DNA of 64,000 nucleotides from Devosia sp. (GTDB taxonomy: Bacteria; Pseudomonadota; Alphaproteobacteria; Rhizobiales; Devosiaceae). Below the pieces are notes generated by a model. That model was not told where the DNA came from. It searched no databases and saw only the letters and a list, made by a program, of their open reading frames with translations. The position numbers were made by a program, and so were the translations under genes. The stretch covers positions 1 through 64,000 of the forward strand of contig NZ_JANQAH010000004.1 in the NCBI RefSeq assembly GCF_024707125.1. Reading direction: 5' to 3'. This document shows positions 36,981 to 45,389 of this stretch, in pieces (position 1 is the stretch's first letter; every line of letters starts with the position of its first letter).

Positions 36981-37547
36981 GTGGCCGTCACGAGGGCAGC
37001 TTCGCCCGCCATTTACACCTCGCTTGTCGCGGCCGTGCTCGCCTTTGGGCTCGACCGCGCGCAAAAGGGCTATCATATCGCGGCCGAATGCTATGGCATC
37101 GGGCAGGCGAACTGCGTCGAGATCTTCACCAACTACGTCCCGTTCTCGATGACCGGCTGGCGGGGTGGCGAAATCGTGCCGGTGACCTCGTTCTTCGACT
37201 ATGTGCTCGTTTGGAATACCGGGATTTCGTACGGCCTGCTCGATGGCCTGCCGGTGTGGACCTTGGGCGCGATCATGATGGTGGCGATCATCGGGCTTTC
37301 GGTCTGGTGGTGGCGAGCCGATGCGCCGCTGGTGCGGCTGGGTCTGGCCTTTGCCATAGGCGGAGCGCTCTCCAATGCGCTCGACCGGCTGATTTTTGGC
37401 GCAGTCGCCGACTTCTTCCATTTTCATTGGGGAAGCTGGTCATTCTACATCTTCAACATCGCCGATATGGCGATCACGCTGGGGGTGATCCTGTTGCTGA
37501 TCGACCTTGTTGGCTTCGGGAAAAGCAAGCCAAAGCCGGCCGATTGA
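36981..37547 (+). CDS. lspA: Lipoprotein signal peptidase (signal peptidase II)
   Basis: A 188-residue inner-membrane aspartic protease that cleaves prolipoproteins before the lipidated Cys. The catalytic pair lies in GGALSNALDRLIFGAVADFF and FNIADMAIT, and four helices are predicted. The GTG at 36981 follows the ileS stop by four bases; ileS-lspA is a classic pair. The next gene encodes a lipoprotein, its likely substrate. Confidence 0.95.
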   Translation: MAVTRAASPAIYTSLVAAVLAFGLDRAQKGYHIAAECYGIGQANCVEIFTNYVPFSMTGWRGGEIVPVTSFFDYVLVWNTGISYGLLDGLPVWTLGAIMMVAIIGLSVWWWRADAPLVRLGLAFAIGGALSNALDRLIFGAVADFFHFHWGSWSFYIFNIADMAITLGVILLLIDLVGFGKSKPKPAD

Positions 37548-37632
37548 GGCTCGCGCACCATTGTGCTGCCCGAATCTGGCCTTAGGGCCTCAAATGCGCT
37601 ATAAGCGCCGCCATTATCGTAAGGGACGTTTC

Positions 37633-38334
37633 ATGCGTATTGGATTGACCGGCCACAATGGCCGTATTTCGGCCGCGGCGCGTGCAGTGCTGGCAGGGCT
37701 GGCCTTGGCGGCGACTTTGGCCCTGGGCGCCTGCACCACGGTCGAAGGCACCAATGCGCTGACCGATTTCGGCACCTTTGAACGCGACGTGTTGAACACG
37801 ACCGCGCGCGGTGTTGGTCTTATCCCTGGCGAAGCACCTAAGGAAGATTTGACCGCGGCCCGCGCTCCGCTGGTGCTGCCGCGATCGGGCAACAACCTGC
37901 CGGCACCGAGCACGCAGGTCGCTGCGGCGCAGCTGCCGGCTGACAGCAATACCGTGCAGATCGATACCTCCAATCTTAGCGAGGCCGATATCCAGCGCCT
38001 GCGCAATGCCAAGGTCGTTGACCTGCGTTCGCTTTCCGGCCGTCCGCTGACGCCGGAAGAAGCCCGCGCCCTGACCGCTCGCATGAGCGCAGCAGGCATG
38101 CAGGTGACGGGAACCGCTGGCCGGCCGCTCTATCTGCCGCCGGATGAATATTTTACCCGCGTGGGTAGTGCTGATCTCGTTTGCCGGGCCGCCAGCGGCG
38201 AGCTCGTTCCGCTCAGCGATGCGCGTTGCCCAGAGGAAGTGCGCCGTGCTCTGCGAGCGCAAGGTCCGAGCAGCACGATGCTGAGCGGTGGCGCCAGCGC
38301 CAAGCTGACCACGAACGAAGTTACCAACCAGTAG
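37633..38334 (+). CDS. Putative lipoprotein of unknown function
   Basis: A 233-residue protein with a type II signal: hydrophobic stretch then lipobox LGAC (Cys at about residue 36 of the chain), so it would be processed by LspA and anchored. The body is Ala/Pro-rich with LPADSNTVQIDTSNLSEADI and RPLTPEEARALTARM, without recognised enzymatic motifs. AAGGGA precedes the ATG. Similar small lipoproteins follow lspA in other Rhizobiales. A strong terminator follows. Confidence 0.7.
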   Translation: MRIGLTGHNGRISAAARAVLAGLALAATLALGACTTVEGTNALTDFGTFERDVLNTTARGVGLIPGEAPKEDLTAARAPLVLPRSGNNLPAPSTQVAAAQLPADSNTVQIDTSNLSEADIQRLRNAKVVDLRSLSGRPLTPEEARALTARMSAAGMQVTGTAGRPLYLPPDEYFTRVGSADLVCRAASGELVPLSDARCPEEVRRALRAQGPSSTMLSGGASAKLTTNEVTNQ

Positions 38335-38364
38335 TACCAGATCTACTGGAGCTGACCCCTGTTT

Positions 38365-38397
38365 GGCGGCCGGATGATCCGGCCGCCTTTCGCTTTC
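38365..38397 (+). terminator. Terminator after the lipoprotein gene
   Basis: An 11-base stem, GGCGGCCGGAT and ATCCGGCCGCC with a one-base centre, is followed by TTTCGCTTTC, ending the ileS-lspA-lipoprotein unit. Confidence 0.75.
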
Positions 38398-38445
38398 TCC
38401 GCGCCGCCCAAAATGGGTCCCGCATGACATGGAAGTCCTGTTCGC

Positions 38446-40332
38446 ATGAGCGACACACCAAAACCCGAAACCGCTGATCGTCTCGCCAAGGTCATGGCCC
38501 GCGCCGGCCTCTGCTCCCGCCGCGATGCCGAAGGCTGGATTGCCGCCGGCCGCGTCATGGTCAATGGCAAGAAGGTCATTACCCCGGCCTTCAACGTCAC
38601 GAGCCGCGACAAGATCACGGTAGACGGACAGCCGCTGGCCGAGCGCCAGGGTACCCGCATCTGGCTCTACCACAAGCCCGCCGGGCTGGTGGTGACCGAG
38701 AAGGACCCGGAGGGTCGCCCGACGATTTTTGAGGCTCTCGAAGAGCAGGGCCTGCCGCGCGTCGTTACCGTGGGCCGTCTCGATATCAATACCGAGGGCC
38801 TGTTGCTCCTCACCAATGATGGTGGGCTCAAGCGCGTGCTTGAATTGCCGTCTACCGGCTGGCTGCGCCGCTATCGCGTGCGGGCCTATGGTTTTGTGAC
38901 CCAGGCGCAGCTCGACGCGCTCAAGGACGGCATCACCGTCGAGGGTATCAATTATGGCCCCATCGAAGCCACGCTCGAACGCGAGCAGGGGCACAATGTC
39001 TGGATCGTCGTGGGTCTGCGCGAAGGCAAGAACCGCGAAGTCAAGAATGTGCTCGGGGCGCTGGGTCTTGAAGTGAACCGCCTGATCCGCGTTTCCTATG
39101 GTCCGTTCCAGCTCGGCGACCTCAAGGAAGGTCAGATCGAGGTGGTGAAGGCCAAGATGCTCAAGGACCAGCTTGGCAAGAAGCTGGCCGAGGCGGCCAA
39201 TGTCGATTTCGACAGCGATATGCCCGAAGGTCTGTTCCCGCCCCCACGGCCCAGCAGCGAATCGCCGCGTGGCCGCTCGCCCCGCGGTGCCCCGGCCGGT
39301 GGCGGGCGCTTTGATTCTCGCGGTGGGTCCGATGACCGCCGCTCGTTCCGCGACGATGATCGTCCGGTGCGGCCGCGCCGCATTCATTTTGACGACGATG
39401 GCCGCGCGCCGGAAGAATATGAACCCAAGGGTCCGGGCCGTCCGGCGCGTGCGCGCGTTGACGCTGACGACCAGCCGGCGAGCAATTATGGCCGTCCGCC
39501 GATCCGGGCGCCGCGGCCGGATCGTGCCGATCGCCCGGCGGGTGACCGCAAATCGTTTGGCGACAAGAAGCCTTACGGGGATAAGAAGCCGTATGGGGAC
39601 AAGAAGCCTTACGGCGAGCGCGATCGCAAGCCCTATGGTGACAAATCGTTCGGTGACCGGCCGCAGCGCAGCCGTCGTCCGGATGGCGATGAGCGTCCAG
39701 CCCGCAGCTTTAACGATCGTCCGCCGCGTCGCGATGATGACCGTCGCGGTGGTGGCGAGCGCCCGCAGCGCGGCTTTGGTGACAAGCCAGCGCGTAGCTT
39801 CGGCGATCGTCCGGCGCGCGGTGGTGATCGTCCGTTCGGAGACAAGCCGGGTCGTGGTTTTGGTGACCGTCCATCTCGTGGTGGTGGCGAACGTCCCGCA
39901 CGCCCGTTTGGCGACAAGCCGGGCCGCAGCTTTGGCGATCGTCCGGCCCGTGGCGGCGAGCGCCCGGCACGTTCGTTTGGTGACAAGCCCGGCCGTAGCT
40001 TCGGTGATCGCCCGGACCGCGGCGACCGTCCCTCGCGTCCGTTCGGCGACAAGCCCTCGCGTGGCCCCCGCTCGGATCGTCCGCAGCGTGCTTTTGACGA
40101 TAGCCGGCCACAGCGCCGCGATGATCGCCCGGGTCAGGGCCGCCCGCAGGGTGGTCGCCCCGGTGGCCGACCCGAAGGAGGCCGCCCCGGCGGTCGGCCC
40201 GAAGGCGGACGTCCCGGCGGCGCGCGCCCGACGGGTGGTCGCCCCGGCGGACGCCCAGAGGGCGGCAAGCCATTTGGTGGCAAGCCGAGCGGCGGTGGTC
40301 GTCCTTCCGGCCCGCGCAAGCCGCGCGGCTAA
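38446..40332 (+). CDS. rluB: Ribosomal large-subunit pseudouridine synthase (RluB family) with long repetitive tail
   Basis: Residues 10-60 are an S4 RNA-binding domain, and about 70-235 the RsuA/RluB/E/F catalytic domain with GRLDINTEGLLLLTNDG (catalytic Asp113). The family usually ends near residue 250-300. Here a further 360 or so residues (about 265-628) are an Arg/Gly/Asp/Pro-rich disordered tail built of irregular repeats such as KPYGDK, ARSFGDRPARGG, FGDKPGR and, at the end, GGRPGGRPEGG. It probably binds rRNA or aids RNA-dependent phase behaviour (inference). The enzyme modifies 23S rRNA near helix 80-90 in E. coli; exact target here unknown. Confidence 0.88.
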   Translation: MSDTPKPETADRLAKVMARAGLCSRRDAEGWIAAGRVMVNGKKVITPAFNVTSRDKITVDGQPLAERQGTRIWLYHKPAGLVVTEKDPEGRPTIFEALEEQGLPRVVTVGRLDINTEGLLLLTNDGGLKRVLELPSTGWLRRYRVRAYGFVTQAQLDALKDGITVEGINYGPIEATLEREQGHNVWIVVGLREGKNREVKNVLGALGLEVNRLIRVSYGPFQLGDLKEGQIEVVKAKMLKDQLGKKLAEAANVDFDSDMPEGLFPPPRPSSESPRGRSPRGAPAGGGRFDSRGGSDDRRSFRDDDRPVRPRRIHFDDDGRAPEEYEPKGPGRPARARVDADDQPASNYGRPPIRAPRPDRADRPAGDRKSFGDKKPYGDKKPYGDKKPYGERDRKPYGDKSFGDRPQRSRRPDGDERPARSFNDRPPRRDDDRRGGGERPQRGFGDKPARSFGDRPARGGDRPFGDKPGRGFGDRPSRGGGERPARPFGDKPGRSFGDRPARGGERPARSFGDKPGRSFGDRPDRGDRPSRPFGDKPSRGPRSDRPQRAFDDSRPQRRDDRPGQGRPQGGRPGGRPEGGRPGGRPEGGRPGGARPTGGRPGGRPEGGKPFGGKPSGGGRPSGPRKPRG

Positions 40333-40335
40333 GCC

Positions 40336-40899
40336 ATGCGGATTGTCGCCGGTAAGTTTCGCGGCAAGCAGCTCAATTCGCCGTCGGACGATTCCATTCG
40401 CCCGACGGCAGACCGCGTGCGCGAGAGCATGTTCAATATATTGGGGTCACGGCTCGGGCCGGTGCTGGAGGGCAAGCGGGTGCTTGACCTTTTTGCCGGC
40501 ACCGGGGCGCTGGGGCTCGAAGCCCTGTCGCGCGGTGCGTCCCATGTCACCTTTGTCGATGTCGGTGCGGAATCGCGCGGGCTGATCCGCGATCACATCC
40601 AGGCTTTTGGCGTGGCGGGGATTACCAAGCTGCTGCGTCGTGACGCGACGGGGCTGGGGACGCCGGGCACGTTCGGGCAGTTCGATCTTGTTTTTCTTGA
40701 TCCGCCCTATGGGCAGGGTCTTGGCGAGAAGGCGCTGGCTGAATTGGCCGGCAATGGCTGGCTGAAACCCGGCGCGACGCTGGTCTGGGAAGAGAGCGTC
40801 GATGTGCCGGTGACGGTGCCAGAAGGCTTTACGCTCGATGACGAGCGCGAATATGGCGCTGCAGCGGTGCGGTTTCTGACGTTTGGAGAGGCGGCCTAG
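40336..40899 (+). CDS. rsmD: 16S rRNA (guanine-966 N2)-methyltransferase
   Basis: A 187-residue SAM-dependent methyltransferase. MRIVAGKFRGKQL, the SAM loop VLDLFAGTGALGLEALSRGA and the catalytic LVFLDPPYGQG are intact. It starts three bases after the rluB stop, so the two rRNA-modifying enzymes are co-transcribed. Its 3' end carries half of the terminator stem shared with zur. Confidence 0.95.
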   Translation: MRIVAGKFRGKQLNSPSDDSIRPTADRVRESMFNILGSRLGPVLEGKRVLDLFAGTGALGLEALSRGASHVTFVDVGAESRGLIRDHIQAFGVAGITKLLRRDATGLGTPGTFGQFDLVFLDPPYGQGLGEKALAELAGNGWLKPGATLVWEESVDVPVTVPEGFTLDDEREYGAAAVRFLTFGEAA

Positions 40900-40915
40900 T
40901 TCAGGCCGCCTTTTT
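40890..40915 (+). terminator. Terminator at the rsmD end
   Basis: GGCGGCC-tagttca-GGCCGCC followed by five T's; the left arm lies in the last codons of rsmD. In the other direction it also lies at the zur 3' end. Confidence 0.7.
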
Positions 40916-41317
40916 GAGGCAATCCGCGCAGCGGCCGCGGATTTCCATAGTGGTGCGTTCCACCTTGAAGCCGCCCGTGCGGGCCCATGAGCCCAGCCGC
41001 TCTTCGATCACTTCATCGGCGAATTCATCAACCTTGCCGCAGCTTTCGCAGATGGCGAAGGCGATGAGGCCCTTGCGATGGCAATGCATGTCGGCGCAGG
41101 CGACGAAGGCGTTGAGCGATTCAAGCCGATGGGCGAGGCCCCGGTCCACGAGCTTGTCGAGCGCGCGATAGACCTGCAGTGGCGCGCGCAGGCCATCGCC
41201 ACGCAGCTTGTCCAAAATGTCATAGGCGCTGAGCGGGCCCATCGAGGCCGTCAGCGTGCCTAGCACGAGTTCCTGATTGCGGGTGAGGTCCGTCGGAATG
41301 TCGTGACTATGCGCCAT
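40901..41317 (-). CDS. zur: Zinc uptake regulator (Fur family)
   Basis: A 138-residue Fur-family repressor. It shows winged-helix DNA-binding (VYRALDKLVDRGLAHRLES), the metal segment CADMHCHRKG and structural zinc cysteines CESC and CADC. In the presence of zinc it would bind GTTAT-N3-ATAAC boxes and silence znuA, znuCB and the AztD-like gene. It ends the znuC-znuB-zur operon and overlaps the znuB stop by 11 bases. Confidence 0.93.
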   Translation of the reverse strand: MAHSHDIPTDLTRNQELVLGTLTASMGPLSAYDILDKLRGDGLRAPLQVYRALDKLVDRGLAHRLESLNAFVACADMHCHRKGLIAFAICESCGKVDEFADEVIEERLGSWARTGGFKVERTTMEIRGRCADCLKKAA

Positions 41318-42125
41318 GGCTTTCTCTCCTGCCGAACAATCTTGCGGTCGGTACCGTGAGCGAGACGAGGAAGATCAGCAGCGCCGCGACGACAATGGAC
41401 GGTCCTGAAGCGGTATCCCAGGTGAGCGAGCCGTACAAGCCAGCGATGACGGATGCGGCACCAAGAACTGCTGCCACCAGCGCCATGATTTCAGGCGTGG
41501 CGCTGAGGCGGCGGGCGGTGGCGGCGGGAATGATCAGGAGCGAGGTGATGAGGAGGACGCCGACGAGCTTCATGGCAATGGCAATGACCGAGGCCATGAG
41601 CAGCATGAGGAGGATGCGGCTGACCTCCGGCTTCAGCCCTTCGGCTTCGGCGAGCTCGGGGCTGACCGTGGCGGCGAGAAGCGGGCGCCAGTTGAGCGCG
41701 AGGATCGCGAGGATGGCGATGCCGCCGCCATAGATGATGTAAATATCCTCCATCGAGACGGCGAGGATGTCGCCGAAGAGGAAGCCCATGAGGTCGATGC
41801 GGACCTGCGTGAGAAAGCCCACAAGCACGAGGCCGACGGCGAGGGAGGAGTGGCTGAGGATGCCGAGGAGGGCGTCGGTGGAGAGCGTGTTCTGGCGTTG
41901 TAGGAGGAGCAGCGCACCGGCGACGAGGGCGGCGACGGCGAAGACGCCAAGGGTCATGTTGATCGAGAGCAGGATCGAGATGGCGACGCCGAGCAGGGCC
42001 GAATGGGCCATGGTGTCGCCAAAATAGGCCATGCGGCGCCAGACGACGAAACAGCCCAGCGGGCCGGTGACGGCGGCGAGGCCGATGCCGGCGACAAGGG
42101 CGCGGGAGAAGAAATCACCGAGCAT
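41307..42125 (-). CDS. znuB: Zinc ABC transporter permease
   Basis: A 272-residue membrane protein of the ABC-3 family with about eight helices; VTGPLGCFVVWRRMAYFGDTMAHSALLGVA (broken across residues 18-50) and VGVLLITSLLIIPAA are diagnostic. It forms the inner-membrane channel for Zn(II). The ATG at 42125 overlaps the end of znuC by 11 bases. A longer reading would run into the His-rich znuC tail. Confidence 0.94.
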   Translation of the reverse strand: MLGDFFSRALVAGIGLAAVTGPLGCFVVWRRMAYFGDTMAHSALLGVAISILLSINMTLGVFAVAALVAGALLLLQRQNTLSTDALLGILSHSSLAVGLVLVGFLTQVRIDLMGFLFGDILAVSMEDIYIIYGGGIAILAILALNWRPLLAATVSPELAEAEGLKPEVSRILLMLLMASVIAIAMKLVGVLLITSLLIIPAATARRLSATPEIMALVAAVLGAASVIAGLYGSLTWDTASGPSIVVAALLIFLVSLTVPTARLFGRRESHGA

Positions 42126-42969
42126 GGTCGTGCTCCGAGTGATCGTGATGCACATGCCCGTGCGGGTGCTCGTGCTCGCCATGCTTGCCGACGAGGCAGC
42201 CGTCGTCGTGGTGTTCGTGATCGTGATGATGCTCGTAGATGGCGAGCGTGTCGGCGGCGCGGGCGCCGAACAGGGCGAGGTATTCCGGGCTGCGCTTGAC
42301 GGCGGCGGGGGTGCCGCGGCAGCAGACGTGGCCGTTGAGGCAGATGACAGTATCGGTTTCGGCCATGACGACGTGGAGATCGTGGCTGATCATCAGGATG
42401 CCGGCCTGGGTGGTGTCGCGGATGCTGCGGACCAGCTCGTAAAGCGCCACTTCGCCGGAGAAATCGACGCCCTGCACCGGCTCATCGAGGACAAGGAGAT
42501 CGGGCTTGCGGATCATGGCGCGGGCAAAGAGCACGCGCTGGAATTCGCCGCCAGAAAGCTCCTGCACGGCGGCGTGAAGCAGGCGACCGGCACCGACGGC
42601 GGCGAGGGCAGCTTCGATCTCAGGGCGGGAGAACCGGCCGGTCAGGTTCATCAGGCGCTCGACCGTCAGCGGGAGCGTCCAGTCGATGCTGAGCTTTTGC
42701 GGCACATAGCCGATCTTGAGGCCGGGTTTTCTCGATACCGTACCGGTCGAGGGCTTCAGGACACCCGTCGCCATTTTGGCGGTGGTCGATTTTCCCGAGC
42801 CATTGGGGCCGATGAGCGTGACGATTTCGCCGCGCGCGATGGAGAGGTCCACGCCCTCGACGAGGACGCGGCCGCCACTGCGAACCCCGGCATTGGTGAG
42901 CGTGATGAGCGTTTCGCCCTTCATGCGCATGTCCATGAATGTTTCCACAAGTGCACTTGACGCTGTCAT
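42115..42969 (-). CDS. znuC: Zinc ABC transporter ATP-binding protein with His-rich tail
   Basis: A 284-residue ATPase: Walker A GPNGSGKS, signature LSGGEFQRVLFARAM and Walker B LLVLDEP are present. The last 40 residues are rich in His (YEHHHDHEHHDDG... and HVHHDHSEHDHAR), as found in ZnuC of several Rhizobiales, and may bind zinc in the cytosol. It is divergent from znuA across a region with two Zur boxes. Confidence 0.94.
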   Translation of the reverse strand: MTASSALVETFMDMRMKGETLITLTNAGVRSGGRVLVEGVDLSIARGEIVTLIGPNGSGKSTTAKMATGVLKPSTGTVSRKPGLKIGYVPQKLSIDWTLPLTVERLMNLTGRFSRPEIEAALAAVGAGRLLHAAVQELSGGEFQRVLFARAMIRKPDLLVLDEPVQGVDFSGEVALYELVRSIRDTTQAGILMISHDLHVVMAETDTVICLNGHVCCRGTPAAVKRSPEYLALFGARAADTLAIYEHHHDHEHHDDGCLVGKHGEHEHPHGHVHHDHSEHDHAR

Positions 42970-42973
42970 TTAC

Positions 42974-42986
42974 GTTATAGCATAAC
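42974..42986. promoter_or_regulatory. Zur box 1 (znuC/znuA intergenic)
   Basis: GTTATAGCATAAC: perfect five-base arms GTTAT/ATAAC separated by three bases, five bases upstream of the znuC start. Confidence 0.75.
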
Positions 42987-42998
42987 ACTGCCGCAAGC

Positions 42999-43011
42999 GT
43001 AATAACATAAC
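42999..43011. promoter_or_regulatory. Zur box 2 (znuC/znuA intergenic)
   Basis: GTAATAACATAAC: the same arrangement with one mismatch, 38 bases before the znuA ATG. Confidence 0.6.
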
Positions 43012-43049
43012 ATATCGTTCGCGATATGGAGCAGACAAGAGGTGCCTTC

Positions 43050-44007
43050 ATGAACCGGCTGATCCCCTTTGCCACACTCGCAGGCCTTTTGCTGACCGGC
43101 ACGGCCATGGCGGCGCCCAATGTGGTGGCCTCGACAAAGCCTGTGCATTCACTGGTTTCGGCTGTGATGGCCGGGGTGGGCGAACCCAGCCTGATCGTCA
43201 AGGGCGCGGCCTCGCCACACACCTATTCGCTGCGGCCTTCCGATGCCTCGGCGCTCGAAAATGCCGATATCGTGTTCTGGACCGGGCATGGCATGGAACT
43301 GTTCCTTGCCGATGCGCTGGAGACGCTGTCGACCAAGGCGCAGACGGTGGAGCTGGCGGAATCGGAGGGGGATTGAGCTGCTGCCCATGCGCGAGGGCGG
43401 GGCATTCGAGGCGCATTCGCATGGCGATGAGGATCATGCTCACGAAGGGCACAGCCATGACGATCATGGCGGAGACCACGCGCATGAACACGAAGAAGGC
43501 GACATGCATTTCTGGCTCGATCCGGAAAATGCCAAGCTGATGGTGGCGAACATTGCCCAGGTGCTAAGCGCGGCTGACCCAGAGAACGAGGCGACCTATC
43601 AGGCCAATGCCGAAGTCGAAATCGAAGCGCTGGGTGCGCTCGAAAACGAGATTTCGCGGACGCTGGACGGGGTCAAGGACAAGCCCTTCATCGTCTTCCA
43701 CGATGCCTACCAGTACTTCGAGAGCCGCTTTGGGCTTGAAGTGGCGGGGACGATCACCGTTTCGCCTGAGGCCATGCCGGGCGCGGCGCGGGTCGATGAA
43801 CTGCGCAAGAAGGTGAGCGAGCTGGGCGCCACATGCGTGTTTGCCGAGCCCAATTTCGAGCCGGCGATTGTCAGCACGATCGTGGAGGGCACCGAGGCCA
43901 AGGCCGGGGTGCTTGATCCTGAGGGAAGTGCGCTGGCGGAAGGGCCCGGGCTTTATGGTGATCTGCTGCGGGGTATCGCGGCGGGGCTGGTGGACTGCCT
44001 GGGGTAG
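43050..44007 (+). pseudogene. znuA: Periplasmic zinc-binding protein ZnuA, split by a frameshift
   Basis: ZnuA captures Zn(II) in the periplasm for ZnuBC. The start MNRLIPFATLAGLLLTGTAMA is a signal peptide; HSLVSAVMAGVGEPSLIVKGAASPHTYSLRPSDA and, in the second frame, a His-rich loop (AHSHGDEDHAHEGHSHDDHGG) and MHFWLDPENAKLM are canonical (given in pieces). The first frame stops at TGA 43374-43376. The two frames join if one G is removed from the run of five G at 43067-43071 plus 300, that is 43367-43371, giving AESEGIELLPMREGG. Most likely a homopolymer error, since the transporter operon is otherwise complete. Confidence 0.85.
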
Positions 44008-44009
44008 GA

Positions 44010-44080
44010 CGGTTCCCGCGAAAGCGGGAAGCTCCCAACGCCAAAACAGAGATTCCCGCTTTCGCGGGAATAACGCGGTG
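44010..44080. repeat. REP-like palindrome pair, copies 2 and 3
   Basis: TTCCCGC-gaaa-GCGGGAA at 44013-44030 and TTCCCGC-tttc-GCGGGAA at 44053-44070 are inverted copies; the second also matches the copy at 26402-26419. They follow znuA and precede the AztD-like gene, so they may attenuate read-through. Confidence 0.75.
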
Positions 44081-44165
44081 GGCTTGAAGGCCTGATAGCG
44101 ACCCGGAATGGACGCTGCCCTTTGACGGGGAATGCCTTTGCTCGCCCAAATTTTCGCCTTTCAAC

Positions 44166-44178
44166 GTAACGTTCTAAC
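44166..44178. promoter_or_regulatory. Zur box upstream of the AztD-like gene
   Basis: GTAACGTTCTAAC fits the Zur-box layout (GTTAT-N3-ATAAC) with two changes and lies 15 bases before the start codon, suggesting zinc-dependent control of the chaperone. Confidence 0.45.
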
Positions 44179-44192
44179 ATATCGGAGCATCT

Positions 44193-45377
44193 ATGCGTCA
44201 TATCCTTACGTCTCTTCTTCTTGCCACGGCGCTGACTGTGCCGGCCATGGCCGATGATGTCACTGCGTGGCGGCTGTTCGTCAGTGATCATGCCGAGGGT
44301 AAGGTGACTGCCCTCGATGCAGTCAGCGGCGATGTCCTGGGCAGTTTTGCCCTGAAAAGTCCGGCTTCGCTCGTTGCCAGTGAATCGGGCGAGGCGGTGT
44401 TTGCCGTGCAGGGCGCGGGCAATCAGGTTTCGGCCATTCGCTCGGGCATTGCCGTGGATGATCATGGCGATCACGGCGATATCGAGGTTTCCGAACCGAC
44501 CCTGGTCGACGCCGTACTCGAAGGCGAAAAGCCGGCGCATTTTGTCCAGCATGATGGCAAGGTCGCGCTGTTCTTTGACGGGTCGGGCAAGGTCGATCTC
44601 TTCAGCCCGCATGAATGGGCGGATGAGGGCAAGATCACAGCCACCCAGCTCGACAGCGGCACGCCGCATCACGGGCTTGCCGTGCCGTGGGGTGATTTCA
44701 CGCTGGTTTCGACGGCCAATGCCGAAGACGAGAAGAAGCCACGGATCGGGCTCAATGTGATCGACGCGGCGGGCAATCTGGTGGGTGAGACCCATGCCTG
44801 CCCCGATCTTCATGGCGAGGCTGCCTCGGGCAATCTGCTTATCGTTGGTTGCGGCGATGGCGTGCTGATTGTTTCAGGCTCAGGCGAACCGCAGGTGACC
44901 AAGCTCGACTATGCCGGCCTGCCGGAGGGCAAGACCACGACGCTCATCGGCGGCAAGGGGATGCAGTATTTCCTCGGCAATTATGGAGCCGACAAGGTGG
45001 TGATCATCGATCCTGCCGAGGCCGCGCCCTATCGTCTCGTCGACCTGCCGACGCGGCGCGTGCATTTCGTCGCCGATTCTGTGCGGCCGAAATTTGCCTA
45101 CATTTTCACCGAGGACGGCTTTTTGCGGCAACTCGATGTGGTGAGTGGGGAACTGGTGCAATCGGTCAAGGTGACCGAGCCCTATTCCATGGATGGCGAA
45201 TGGAGCCTGCCGCGGCCGCGCATTGCGGTGGCGGGCGACAAGGTTGCGGTGACCGATCCGCTGAAGGGTGTGGTGCATATGGTGGACGTGACTGATTTTG
45301 CCCTCGCGGGTGAAATCGCGGTCGACGGCGCGCCCTACAATATCGTCGCCGTCGGTGGCTCGGGCAGCCAGCACTGA
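44193..45377 (+). CDS. AztD-like periplasmic zinc metallochaperone (beta-propeller)
   Basis: A 394-residue protein with a signal peptide (1-20, ending AMA) and a repetitive beta-propeller body. The acidic His motif DDHGDHGDIEV (89-99) and the THACPDLHGE...LLIVGCGDG cysteine pair match AztD, a zinc chaperone that delivers zinc to the AztC binding protein in Paracoccus. Here it stands downstream of znuA, so it may feed ZnuA. It carries its own Zur-box-like site. Gene symbol withheld because the partner is Znu- rather than Azt-type. Confidence 0.82.
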   Translation: MRHILTSLLLATALTVPAMADDVTAWRLFVSDHAEGKVTALDAVSGDVLGSFALKSPASLVASESGEAVFAVQGAGNQVSAIRSGIAVDDHGDHGDIEVSEPTLVDAVLEGEKPAHFVQHDGKVALFFDGSGKVDLFSPHEWADEGKITATQLDSGTPHHGLAVPWGDFTLVSTANAEDEKKPRIGLNVIDAAGNLVGETHACPDLHGEAASGNLLIVGCGDGVLIVSGSGEPQVTKLDYAGLPEGKTTTLIGGKGMQYFLGNYGADKVVIIDPAEAAPYRLVDLPTRRVHFVADSVRPKFAYIFTEDGFLRQLDVVSGELVQSVKVTEPYSMDGEWSLPRPRIAVAGDKVAVTDPLKGVVHMVDVTDFALAGEIAVDGAPYNIVAVGGSGSQH

Positions 45378-45389
45378 TCCCAAGCAGGA

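Noticed and set aside
34000..37010. Long open frames opposite ileS
   Set aside because: Shadow frames of a GC-rich gene; no start signals.
37582..39387. A 601-codon open frame opposite the lipoprotein and rluB genes
   Set aside because: Spans two real genes and a terminator on the other strand; no homology.
39540..40330. CRISPR-like direct repeats
   Set aside because: The repeats are imperfect, variable in spacing and lie in the coding tail of the rluB-like gene.
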